This document shows, piece by piece, positions 22,812-33,169 of a stretch of DNA of 64,000 nt; position 1 is the stretch's first letter, and every line of letters starts with the position of its first letter. A program made the translations under genes and the position numbers. A model generated the notes under the pieces. It did not search any database, was not told where the DNA came from, and saw nothing but the letters and a program-made list of their open reading frames with translations. This stretch comes from Arachnopeziza araneosa (lineage: Eukaryota; Ascomycota; Leotiomycetes; Helotiales; Arachnopezizaceae): contig QYAI01000002.1 in the NCBI GenBank assembly GCA_003988855.1, positions 272,341 through 336,340 of the forward strand, given 5' to 3'.

Positions 22812-23512
22812 GTTGATTGCCTTCTTTGACAGATGGTCTCTTTGTTTCTTTTCTGCAGGCAATATCCAAAACAGAACGAATTGAATCGCAATAGCACTGA
22901 AGCTTGAGATCAAGAGACTTTTTGTTGCGAGCAGCAGCAAGAGAGTATCAGAAGCATTTCAGTGGATCAGGGCAGCTTGCCCCGCAATTTTGCCTCTGAA
23001 AAGCTAAGCCTATTTGGGTATGTGTATCCTATCATTTTGCGAGCTGTTGACAATTAAGAATTCTTCTGAACCTCGTTGAAGCAATAAATATGAACGAAAG
23101 ATTTCTGCACCAAAAATGAAATATCTGGATACGTCACCGCCAGCCGTCCAAGTCGCCTGCATGAATCCGATGATTCCAGATTAGCCGACTGGTTGTACTC
23201 AGCAAAATAATGTCCCGTGGATAATTCTAACTCTCTTATACATTCAATGATAGAGGAATATTCGATATGCTAAAATCCCCTTGTGATTTTGAAGCTTGTG
23301 TTGATATCCAATGTCGGGATGCTGCTCCCATTATCATCTACTTTGCTGTATCTTTAAAGTATCCTGCTCACTGTAATTATTTTTACAGAAGTTTTTGAAT
23401 GTAAAACCATGTCAAATCCTTTCCATCTATTGCAATCGAGTTTTTGATACTAACAGCCATAGCAGAGTCTTTGTGTTGATTTCACGCTCTCTTGTGAGTA
23501 TATTTACTAGCC
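22812..23512. other. intergenic, no gene seen
   Basis: 700 bp of AT-rich sequence upstream of the microprotein gene and downstream of the DUF1115 gene. I see no coding frame, RNA or repeat. Confidence 0.55.
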
Positions 23513-23935
23513 TCAAGGCACATCAGCCCCTTTTTTATACCCCATCCCTATCCTCCACCACTCATATATCTCATCATTTCTCTCCAAGAATGCCCCAAGA
23601 TCTTGCATACTCGTCAATTCCATGACTGTTCCGGGTGGTATATCAAGTCTACGTTCTCCTACCGGCTCCTTCTTCATCAGTTGGTAATCCTTATACCGAA
23701 GCTTCTACAAAATTTATCAATAAATTGTGATTGAATCATAATACCAAATACATACCTTAACCACATCAAGCCATTCCGAACCCCATTCTCCCTCTGCAAT
23801 CATGATCCCTGGTGGGCCGCCGGTCTTCAAAATCACAGAACATGAGAGGCGTTTTGTAGCTTTGGTGATGGCGAGAATCTTTTTACGAGAGGTCATATGA
23901 TGGGTTTTGACGAGGATTCGGTGAATTGGTGGCAT
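23513..23935 (-). CDS. DUF1115 / Prp3 C-terminal-domain protein, 123 aa
   Basis: Exons are 23935-23756 and 23704-23513, joined in frame across a 51-nt intron (GTATGT...TTTGTAG). The sequence HRILVKTHHMTSRKKI, then LSCSVILKTGGPPGIMIAEG and W...KLRYKDYQL, follows the DUF1115 pattern. DUF1115 is the small domain found at the C-terminus of splicing factor Prp3 and of RWD-domain proteins such as RWDD2. Here it makes up almost the whole protein, without an RWD domain. An upstream exon cannot be excluded because CTAG directly precedes the ATG. Its role is unknown; the domain binds the U4/U6 stem in Prp3. Confidence 0.72.
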
Positions 23936-24130
23936 CTAGAGGCTACATGTCTTTGTTTCCGACGACAGGAGAAGGTACTTGGTTGTTACGGTCTTCATAA
24001 TTTGAAGGTTCAAGAGGCTCACGTGACAATTTTATCCCCATTTTCATCACGTGTCAGTTCTCCGACTTTGTTCCCTTCAACCTCACTCTACATTTAAACT
24101 CATTATTTACTGATAACGGCAAATAAAAAG

Positions 24131-24658
24131 ATGGCATCGCTGGCTTCAATGCGCACAGCTCAAGCGCTTGGAATTACAAGTGCTGCTTTTCTCTCCGGTT
24201 AAGTCGTCCCTCCCTCCTTCAAATAATTACTACTGACAAGTGGTTTCAGGTAGCATGTTCTCCGTCTCCATCATGGCTATCCCAGCTTTTCAGCTCGCCC
24301 TCCCTCCGTTTCATTAAATCAGTTCAGTAATATCTACATACTCGGAAAAGTCACCAGTCCCCCAGCTGTTCTGCTAGTCTCATTACCGTTCTTCTATCTC
24401 TCCTATCAAACATACTCTCATGTTACACACGTATGGAAATTATACCTCGTGGCCGGTACACTGTTATGGGCAGTGCTCCCGTTCACGTTTGGGGTTCTGG
24501 AAAGAGTAAATTGGAAGTTATTGGCGCTGGCGAGGAAAGAAGTCCAGGATAAGAGTGAGGTGAAGAGGTTGTTGGAGAAGTGGAAGTTATTCAACTTGAT
24601 AAGAAGCGTGATGCTTGCATTTGGGACTGGAATTGGAGCATATGCCATTTGGCAATGA
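24131..24658 (+). pseudogene. DUF1772 family membrane protein, apparently frameshifted
   Basis: Exon 1 (24131-24197) encodes MASLASMRTAQALGITSAAF and joins across a 52-nt intron to exon 2 at 24250. That exon continues in frame as GSMFSVSIMAIPAFQLALPP and stops at 24318. The rest of a DUF1772 protein follows in a different frame from about 24308: NQFSNIYILGKVTSPPAVLL, two further hydrophobic helices, NWKLLALARKEV, and a final helix ending IGAYAIW at the stop 24656-24658. Both parts clearly belong together. The break falls in a CCCTCCCTCC tract. This is a recent pseudogene, a strain-specific lesion, or a sequencing or assembly error. DUF1772 proteins are small multi-pass membrane proteins, some linked to secondary metabolism clusters. 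Confidence 0.7.
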
Positions 24659-25141
24659 ATGAATCAATTTCCAATTATACATGATGTTCGGTCAAATAAC
24701 ACACCTTGCCCTCCGCCTTTGTCACGTTTCGAGCTGTACGTATTGCTCATATAAGCAATGAGTCTTTTGAATGAGAGAGTATAGATCAACAGGTATATTG
24801 ATCAAATAATAAGGTCTTGTATTGATTGGATTAAGTGATCTTCTCAGAAAGTGATATATATTCCGCTGATCTCTTCCCTCTTGCACTGCTCCGAGATCCT
24901 CTGCTTTTATGCCCTGATATTCTCTTGGATCCTCCACTAGCTCATTTCATTGATCACGTCATTGCTGGTTATGGATTCTGCTTTCGGAAGTTCTTTGACT
25001 TGATTTCCTGATCCGGCTATAGGTTCTTTATCTGAGCTTTATTGGCTGCTTTCAGCCGGTCGAATCCTTCCGCTTGCGACAGCCTTTACTTCTAATACAT
25101 CGTACTATCCCTTTTCATTCTCTACTAAACAGAGCACGACT
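24659..25141. other. convergent intergenic region, no gene seen
   Basis: About 480 bp between the DUF1772 locus and the secreted-protein gene. There are only short frames and no recognisable element. Confidence 0.5.
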
Positions 25142-25662
25142 TTAGTTCAATGGACACTCTTCATATAGCGCTCCCCATACTCCATTTTCGAATGTTTTAC
25201 ACTCTCCCATACTCTGCACCATATCAGAGCCAGTGCATTCTGAATTCTTGCAGAATAGTGGGTAACTCCCAGCTGGTTTGTTAGCCTGCATCATCTGTCT
25301 TTTCGGGATATTAAGGAACTAACCGCAGTTATCGCAGTCACAGTTTGCGTAAACGAAGAGCATGCTCCGACTTCCGTAGGGGCCTCCAACAATATTGGCT
25401 TCTGGAATCGGTGATCTGCCTACCACGCCATGAATTGGTGTGGGAAAGCTGTGTCCGGCATACTCTTTGCAAGCTTTGTCGTAATAGCTAAATGCAAAAT
25501 TAACAAAATATGGAGGGAAAAAAGGTTAAGGAAATGCTTTCCGATAAGGAGAGAATGTGATACGAACAAATTAATTTGAGCATATGCTGCCGAAGCCTGA
25601 CCACCTCCTGCCGTCAAAGTCACAGCAACAAGACTTCCGAGCTTTAGTAAGAAAGACCTCAT
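25142..25662 (-). CDS. small secreted cysteine-rich protein, 129 aa, three exons (effector-like)
   Basis: Exons are 25662-25568, 25487-25324 and 25272-25142. The introns are 80 nt (donor GTTCGT, acceptor ATTTAG) and 51 nt (GTTAGT, branch GCTAAC, CCAG), and the frame is continuous. The N-terminus MRSFLLKLGSLVAVTLTAG followed by GQASAAYA is a typical signal peptide. The mature part has eight cysteines: one near the start (DKAC), the cluster NCDCDNC, and four more (LFC, SEC, GEC, EEC), enough for four disulfides. No known domain is recognised. Size, signal peptide and cysteine content are those of a fungal effector-like or extracellular protein. It lies next to a gene-poor AT-rich stretch. Confidence 0.72.
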
Positions 25663-27473
25663 GATGTGAGTTATATAATGATAGTACTTCAAAATTGCTT
25701 TGGAAGGTGATTTGAGTAAGTACTATTAAGAGGACTCGAAAGTTTATATAGAAATCCTTTTTTCTTGAACTATTCTCCCCTGGGAAAAGAATCGGCCGCT
25801 TGCATCCAAAATAGTGTTAGACATCACAGCTTTGCTCCCTGTCCGCAATCCTATCCATAACTCTTGGCCCCACTGCGAAACCCGGCTCAGGAACTCCAAA
25901 TCCGACCATTTAGAATCCTTTTTGCGCTTCCTCGATTAGGTGAAAAGTGCCCTTCTCAACCTTTAATGATTAGTAACCGTCACCCGCAATTTCGTTTAAG
26001 GCCATCTGTGGCGTTAGGAAGTCCAATACGGCGAGAAAACTGACCCGTTTTTCCGCGTTGAGAAGTCTGTTCGTTCGGCAAGGAGCCTTAACCTGGCTGT
26101 TGGAATACCCATAGCGGTTGAGAATGACGCTAATCACACGCTTTTCTAAAAATGGTAATTCATGAGAAAGAGAAGCGGGTAGACTTCCGAGAAGGAATAT
26201 TTATTTCACATTTGCTATTCGAAGTGATTTGAACCTCTTTAGTTAAGGGAAGGGAAGTGAAACAAAATTCGCGGAGTGGAGTTCAAGTAAAGTATGGCAG
26301 ACTATTTCAGCGAGCTCAGCTCAATCTCAACTCCTAAGATATTATGCTCGACATGAAATCAATAAAGACTTGAGATTACGGGTAACTGGCCCTATCAATG
26401 ATGTGTAGAGCTTCAATGTTCAGCACTTTCCCCATAAGAATGCCTAGGTGGAGTGTGAATAAACCCGACAATATTCAATCACAGGATATCAACAGCAACA
26501 TCTTCTCGAGAAACTTCATAACATTGCGAGAACAGTGCCGTAGATTCATTTTTAAGCCTACAAGCAACAAATCTTCCCAGTCTATTCAATATGTCTATAA
26601 AAACTAGCATCTTCCCCTTAATCTCTATCAAGCGAAAACCCGCCAACCATATTGATCTAAATAGAAACACAATTTCCCAAAATCCAGATGTCAAAAACAA
26701 TATAAGCTAATAACATGCTAGCACTACTTGTAAGTAGATGAAAAAAGGTGATAATGAGGAGATAACTGTCAACCTCGACAAGACAGAGGACGTCCCTATC
26801 GTCAACGACGCAAAGGGGGGCAGCTGAGCAAGGCTCTATTTCTATTCGGTGATACCAACGGCGATAGAAAAGATCTACAGTGATAAAAAGTGATAAAGAT
26901 TTATTTTGAGGTCGCGATTAATAGGATAGTTCTGCTAGTCTCTTGCTCGTCGGCCGGCGTTAAGTTGATGTGGACGGAATGAAAAACCCAAATGTTGGAT
27001 ATAGACCTCGTGGATAATTAATGAAAACAGGCTAACTATAAATTATTTCATCATATTGCGTGCATCAATACATCATGAGTCTAGCTCATACTCTTGCTAA
27101 AATTCCACAGCGAAGTTGATTGAGAGTACTATCGAGCCAATGACACCGGAAGGTGTAAACCAAAACAATTAAATGATAAGGAAAAAAAGTTGACATACGA
27201 ATATAAGTCTGTGTCATTTTGAGTTGTCTTTTCCAACCAGGGATATGCTTCGAGGAAAATTTTCAACTTCTACTGTTATTTGCCTCATGGCTGGCATATA
27301 TGCAACTTCATTGGCTCAGCCTCAACAACTGCTTGGCAACCACGTCAGCCGCGCGCCGCGCCAGCATTCTTCGTCACTCTGGTCGCCTGAGGGATAAAAA
27401 TCAAATCCATAAATAGTAACCTGATCTCTTTTCTTAAGAATAGAGGTTATCCTTAATCACAGAATTAACAAAT
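25663..27473. other. AT-rich gene-poor stretch, no gene seen
   Basis: 1.8 kb with many stops in all frames and no recognisable coding remnant. It includes the promoter of the secreted-protein gene at its left end. No tandem repeat or terminal inverted repeat was seen by eye. Confidence 0.5.
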
Positions 27474-27827
27474 ATGCCGATAGAAACCAGCGAAAATTCA
27501 AACCGGTGGCGATGGACCTGCTGCGCTTGTAACAGCAGGGAGATACAACACTACCTTGAGGACTGCCCGAATATTTATTGTGTGCACTTTAAGTGTGATG
27601 ATTGCTCAATAGAGCATTATGAAAAGCTCAGTCCAAACGGAAGAACATTGATAACTACACCATTGCCGCCGAAGCTACCGAAACTGGCAACGAGCGATGA
27701 TGAGGGTGTGGGAGAGACCGCATCTCAAAATTCAGACTTTCAGAAGCAGAAGGAGAAATCAGGTTATACTAGCAGAATGAGAATTAGTACTAAGTCTATG
27801 AATCAAAATACCAATTTTAACAGGTAA
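27474..27827 (+). CDS. small Cys/His (zinc-module) protein, 117 aa
   Basis: The ATG opens MPIETSENSNRWRWTCC. The first 50 residues contain C16, C17, C19, C31, C36, H38, C41 and C44 in the arrangement W-T-C-C-x-C-x11-C-x6-H-x2-C-x2-C, which looks like a zinc-binding module. The rest is low-complexity and polar. The same arrangement begins the 664-aa protease-like protein at 33170-35164, so the two are probably related in this part. The stop lies in AACAG|GTAATC, so splicing into a short downstream exon could change the C-terminus. No function is known; the coding call rests on the module alone. Confidence 0.5.
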   Translation: MPIETSENSNRWRWTCCACNSREIQHYLEDCPNIYCVHFKCDDCSIEHYEKLSPNGRTLITTPLPPKLPKLATSDDEGVGETASQNSDFQKQKEKSGYTSRMRISTKSMNQNTNFNR

Positions 27828-28511
27828 TCCCGGGAACAGACACGAATTAGAAAGTATCTAACGGCCTCGCAGTCAGTACCAAAGCATCTCTGTCTAGGAA
27901 AGAGAGAATAGCTTGCTTACCTATTCATGGGGACTCGGAACCTCTAACCTCCCAAATATGACGAGCTCTGGATAGTGGGTCTTCAGATGGCTGTTTGCGG
28001 TGTCAAGAAAGCGCCGATACGACCGACGACTACAGTAGTACTCGGCGTGTCTGGAATTCAAGAGAAAATGCTCGGAAACAAGAGGCAATTTATTTAGTTG
28101 GTGGAGTGGCTAGTTGAGGGAAAATACATGTCATATTACACCTGGTTAGGAGATCTCAAGAGGTTCGATAGAATTTTAGATTTGAAACATCAATTTAAAA
28201 TAGCTTGACATAGTCCTAGTCTGGGGAGAGTAAAGCATAAGAATTAACTCACTGGAATAAAAGATCAGACTGGATGATATCAATACATGGTTCTTGCAAG
28301 AAAAGATTGGTTCAGATACAAACAAGACTCAAAACTGCTATTTCTCGTAAGAGAAAAGGGAAAAGTACAAAGGAGGACGGGTCAGACTTGAGTCGATGTC
28401 ACGAGATTCCGAGACAAAGAACTTTCTTGGCAAAACAGTAGTAATGTATTCATGTGCCTCTGTTGAGGCATTTACAAAAAATCATGAAAATCATCATTAT
28501 CTTCAGGCCCA
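27828..28511. other. intergenic, no gene seen
   Basis: About 680 bp between the small Cys/His gene and the 3' end of the GMF gene. An 88-codon plus-strand frame at 28396-28662 mostly overlaps GMF coding exon 4 in antisense and is not credible. Confidence 0.5.
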
Positions 28512-29101
28512 CTACGCAGCACCTAACTTCTGCGGCACTTCCTCCAAGTCATCCGCAGAATCAATCTCGATGACTTTGCTTACCTCGGCGGTGTTTCTCA
28601 TTAACTCCTTTGCCCCTGCATACAGCATTCTCAATTCTGCATTGACGGTAACTGGTAGATAGTATAACAGGACATAAGGTACCGATAACCTTCCAGAAGG
28701 CTGGATTTCATTCTCAGTATATCGTTCGAATACGCAACATTAACTCACCAGAGTTAATGGATAGCTCAATAGCACAAATCTTGGGGAGTGGTCGGGTAGA
28801 TCATCGCCGATATCTGCTAGCTGCTTGTAGACGGTGTTTTCCTCGTCTTGCTTGATCTCGAGGGTATGCTTATCGATCATATCTGCTACTGATCAGATCC
28901 GAACTCACAAAAAAATTGAAGGGGTTGATAGTGAGACGAACATACAAATGACAGCTTGAGGATCATTCGAGCGCGAGGTTCCAAGTCTGAATTTACGCAA
29001 GTGGTCCTTAGACTCTTGGCTAAATGTGTAGAGACGAGATTCGGAAGCCTAGGTGTACAAATTCAGCTTGTATTTAAGTATTCCCACAGTGAAAATACCA
29101 T
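28512..29101 (-). CDS. AIM7: glia maturation factor / AIM7 homologue (ADF-H domain), 142 aa, four exons
   Basis: Exons are 29101-29099, 29048-28946, 28882-28749 and 28700-28512, with introns of 50, 63 and 48 nt. It is a glia maturation factor, an actin-depolymerising-factor-homology protein. The spliced product reads SRLYTFSQESKDHLRKFRLG, TSRSNDPQAVIYMIDKHTLE, then DHSPRFVLLSYPLTL, GRLSVPYVLLYYLPVTVNAE, RMLYAGAKELMR and VSKVIEIDSADDLEE. GMF proteins bind the Arp2/3 complex and prune branched actin in cortical patches. The first exon appears to be the ATG alone, followed directly by a GT donor; without it the reading MASESRLYTF cannot be formed. The length is standard. The gene is broken into short frames and is easy to miss. 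Confidence 0.9.
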
Positions 29102-30392
29102 ATTTGGTCAGGTCATAGCACAGCTGTGGTGTTTGACAGATGAATGGAACTTGGACTAGCCGTTGTCAGCCATATAGTTGATCGTACAATGGAGGCGGGG
29201 TTCGGCCGCTAGCGCGCTATTGTATCTTATCTAATCAATCTGGTGATTTCTGAAGTGCCCTCTGAGTAAGAAAATAAACAAGAAGGATCTTCTGTTGTGT
29301 TCTGCAAGATGTTAAGGGGGTTATTACTGTCTCTTATTTTGTTCCTTTGGCTCTTCCTATGTCTCTTCTTCAACAGAATGTACTTAAACTTTGCGATATC
29401 TCTTTTTACTTTGTCTTGCCTTCACCTTTGCAATGCTATTGACAATACCTTTGAGATCTCCGATTCTCAGCATCATCACAACTTTCGACAATCCTTTAGA
29501 ATTTTTCTTGGTTGTTAACGCTACACAAATATTGACAATCCAGTCTCATCTTTCTCACATTTTACCGTTACACAACTTTTCGACAATCAAGTTGTATCTT
29601 TCTCTCCTGGTACTATGGGACAACTTTCCACAATTAGGTTGAATCTTTCTAACTCCCCCTAACACACAAATATCGACAATCCCATTGAACTTTCCTTAAG
29701 TCTTCATACTCTGCAACTATCAACAACCCTTTTCAACCTTTCTCAACTCTTCCAATCATACCACTTCATATTCTCTCGCTTCTATCAACATACGCTTACT
29801 TTCTTTGATGTGGGCTTTGAGACCTAAGCAAATGGATTACTTTTGATCACACCTGTCTTCATCTCGAGATCATAAATTACCAACAATCCTATGAGAGTTC
29901 GTCTCAACTCTAACCATTGCACAACATCACAATTCCTCTTCTCTCAACATAGAATCACCTCCTCTATTTCGCGCATACCGCTGCAAGCATTTGTTTTGCT
30001 TGTTACTACCTTGTTTTCATTTCAAAAACTACACAGCTATCATTCTTCCTTCACCACAAACCTTGTTATATCCGCTTCCCCACATCGTTTTTTTATCGAT
30101 AACGATAGTTGTTCATGCGGACGATACTCAAAAGCTCGCAAATAATTATTGCGGGTACCTGTGCACCTTCAAGTTATCTTCCTGCCTTCATTTTCAACCT
30201 TACTTTTACCTTTCTTCGTTCATCTACACCGAAGTCTGGCTTGAACTCAACTTTCGTCCATGCCAAGGAAGCTACACTATCATAACGAGGCAGAATTACT
30301 CTTTCAAATAACCTCTTCGTCTTCTTCCGTACCCTTCTACTCTTATCTTGAACCTTCCGTCATAGAGATTTGAGCTCTTGATCCATTTCATA
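29102..30392. other. divergent intergenic region with CT-rich leader and degenerate tandem repeats
   Basis: 1.3 kb between the GMF gene and the SIM-rich protein gene. Most of it is pyrimidine-rich on the plus strand, and it contains the tandem array at 29478-29750. I take it as promoter and leader of the gene starting at 30393. Confidence 0.55.
29478..29750. repeat. degenerate tandem repeat, about six units of 44-50 bp
   Basis: Units start near 29478, 29523, 29570, 29620, 29664 and 29714. Each opens with ACACAA or ACAAC, then TNTCGACAATC or a variant, and carries an (A/G)ATCTTTCT-like core. Similarity is visible but each unit has several changes, so the array is old. Confidence 0.6.
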
Positions 30393-32732
30393 ATGCCGGA
30401 CCACGTTATTCAGAGAAAGCGCAAGAATATTAAACGGTGGGTCTCACTTTCAATCTAAATTGCTTGTATTTCTAAAGCGTACTTTAGCTGGCTACATGCA
30501 GGAGTTTACAGGGGCTCGAAGGGCAAAGTCCGCAACATCTGGTACGCTTTTCAAAAGACGGAAAAGAAAACGACGAGAAAAGACGAGAAAGGCAAGGAGA
30601 GCGAGAAAGAGTTTAGGAATAAGAAAAACGTTAAGATTGTCTACGCTGCTGATAGATTCGGTACTCACCATGGACAATACGATGTTGGCCTTAACAAGAG
30701 ATTTTTAATTACCTGGAACAGCTGTTATCACAGAATGTGGAGCAAGTTCGTCGACAAAAGAGGAACCTGGCGATCAGGCCAAGCAACTGTTGGAAGAGCG
30801 CACCAGCGAAAAATATTACTTGAAGCGTATAGGAACCCTAGATTTAACGACCCCTACCCTCAGGGAATTGACGCTAGAAATATTGGACCACGCGTCAATG
30901 TAATTCATGCTCCAGATAAAACTTCGTCTATTAATTTTGAGTCTTCGGGCGAAGAGGACGAGGATGATAACCCGCTTCAGGTTGGATCTCAGTCACAGGG
31001 AGATGAACCAATTCAGCTTTATCCTGGAACAAGAATCCCTTATTCTACAGCGAGAATTAAATGTGGGATCTGGAAAGAGGTTCATTCAAACCCTATCGAG
31101 GTCTTGAAGAAATTTTTCAGGGGCGATCTTGCTGCTGATACTCGCCATCCTGCATTCTACAAGAAGCAGATCGACATTATCGAATCACTGTTTCTCGACT
31201 TTGGCTGGCGGGTTGACCGTGAAGCTGTAAAAGGCGCATATGATGAAATTTGCAGAGGCGAATCTGGAAATATTCTTCAATCAAGGGCCTGGCAAAACGC
31301 TCCGCCATTTCGCGTTGATAAGTACAAAGGTGACGAATTGCAGAAAATTATGGAAGAAATGGCCGATGACGCAGGAATACGTACTCCGTTTGGAACCTCC
31401 AATGACGAGGCTGATAGTGAAGATGATGGTGGAAAAATTTCGGGACGAGATGCATTATCTGCTAGGTCTTACAACAGTCACAAAGTTGACAATGAAGACG
31501 AAGACATCAACAACCGGAGGGGAAATAAATTCGCTATGAAGCCAAAGGCTCAATCTAGGAACAACAGCTGGGATTCTGTTATAACCCTCAGCAGCGACGA
31601 AGACGATGACTGGGACGCAAACGACCTCTCCCGCAAATCTCAAGTCAAACGCAAAAGAGCAGTTAGACTTGATAGCTCAGAGGATGGCAGTGAGTCGAGT
31701 ATGAAACGGAAGAAATCTGCTGGACAAGGTGATGTCGATACAGACTTCGACTCTGATTTTGACTTCCGAGACTTTGGAAATGGTAAAGAATCTTCAAATA
31801 CGCAAGGGAAGAGACTTTCTAGCACCCGAGTAAACAGCGAAGATAACGTCATCGAGATTCCTCGCGGCCCTTCCTACAGAAGGGTCCATAGAGAAGAATC
31901 AGTAAGTTATATCCCTTGCAGTATTGTGTTCTCCACTAATATAAAGTAGATTAATCTGCTTGACTTCGGCCCTGAGTCCTCTATACAGAAAGGCAAAGAT
32001 AAAATAATTGAGAAGCCGGAAGAGCCGCACTTAAGCCCAGACATCGTGATCGGCTCTGGTAGGTCGAGTCCTAGATCAGACCCCTCAACGGCTAGTTCAA
32101 AGAAACTATTTCGGTTCCTAAGTCAACGCATACTAGACACCATAAGGGCTTCTATCCACCCCCGTACCGCACTACCCTCTTCTGTACTTCCTTCTATCGA
32201 AGTCGATTCTCTGGATGATGACGACGAAATCGCGATTGTTGAACAAACTCCTCCAGATGACTCCTATGTTGAGATTGTAAAGAAACGGAGTGATTCTGCA
32301 AGAAAGTTTTCGGCAAGCAAAGGCCCCGAAGTACCAGAATCTAGCACCGGCAGTGAGACCACTGATAGCACTCGTCGTCCTATGATTGCCAACGTCATAA
32401 ACAATTTGGAATTAAACAATTTCTCTCTTGCATCCCCAACAAAAAGACAAGGAGGACAGCTAGTTTCCAACAACGGTGAACAGAATGCCCAAGTTATCGA
32501 TCTTACCTCGAATACTGGCCCAGACCTCAGTACGATCTCAGTTACAGGTCGCTGCAGCCTAGCTCAGGAATCACCCTCAGATTCAAGCGTCGTAATCGAT
32601 CTTACCGGAGATGCCGAGGACAGTGACGATGACCTGTTCATAGACGAGAAACGTTCTAGCCTTGCTCCACCAAAGGGACTGAAGAATGAACCTAAGGCTG
32701 AGATAATCGAGGTTTGTGACTTCCTTTCCTAA
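30393..32732 (+). CDS. acidic protein with multiple SUMO-interaction-like motifs, about 738 aa
   Basis: Exons are 30393-30436, 30512-31901 and 31950-32732. Intron 1 is 75 nt (GTGGGT...TTTACAG) and intron 2 is 48 nt (GTAAGT...AAAGTAG). The N-terminal part (KVRNIWYAFQKTEKK, then FLITWNSCYHRMWSKFVDKR) is a compact unrecognised region to about residue 250. The rest is acidic, Ser/Asp-rich and disordered. It holds several hydrophobic-acidic motifs like SUMO-interaction motifs: VITLSSDEDDD, NVIEIPRG, EIAIVEQ, QVIDLTSN, VVIDLTGDAEDSDDD and EIIEV. A GTTTGT donor after EIIE (32712) with a branch point and TACAG could splice directly to a TAA at 32767, removing the last few residues. A nuclear SUMO-binding role is inferred; the family is not recognised. 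Confidence 0.72.
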
Positions 32733-33169
32733 TAAGAGTGTATAACTAATCGTTTCTTGGGTACAGTAAATATGATTTAAGGATATGTACAACAGGCACC
32801 ATTTATTCGCGATGATTTTTCACAACGATTCAACAATTTTACAAATGCAGAGGAATGCAAATCAAAATGGGGTGAAGTTTCGAAATCTCAGTGGATGCAA
32901 ACACGATATTGATTATTCGCGAAGGGAATATTTGAGAGATTGAAAGTGCAGGGGCAAACTTCGGGCTATCGTGGCTTCTAAGAAGCTTCCTGACACCTCC
33001 CTCTCTTAAAGAGTTCCAAACAAGATAAAATTCATTTTTTTAACTTAACAAACGAACTCTGGCTCTGGTATAAATATTACAATAAATTTGATCCTGTAAA
33101 ATACTTGATATATTACAGCAAGTTACAAGAAATAAAAGTACCGACTCTCTTTCGATACTAAAGTAGAGA
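32733..33169. other. convergent intergenic region, no gene seen
   Basis: 437 bp of AT-rich 3' flanking DNA for the two convergent genes. It may hold the short last exon of the SIM-rich gene (TAA at 32767-32769). Confidence 0.5.

Noticed and set aside
24308..24327. A 20-nt intron in the DUF1772 gene (GTTTCA...TTCAG) that would restore frame
   Set aside because: It is far below the size of any other intron here and would delete residues conserved in the family (the N-Q-F-S segment). A CCCT-unit loss is simpler.
28396..28662. 88-codon plus-strand frame
   Set aside because: It is largely antisense to the last coding exon of the GMF gene, which has clear homology.
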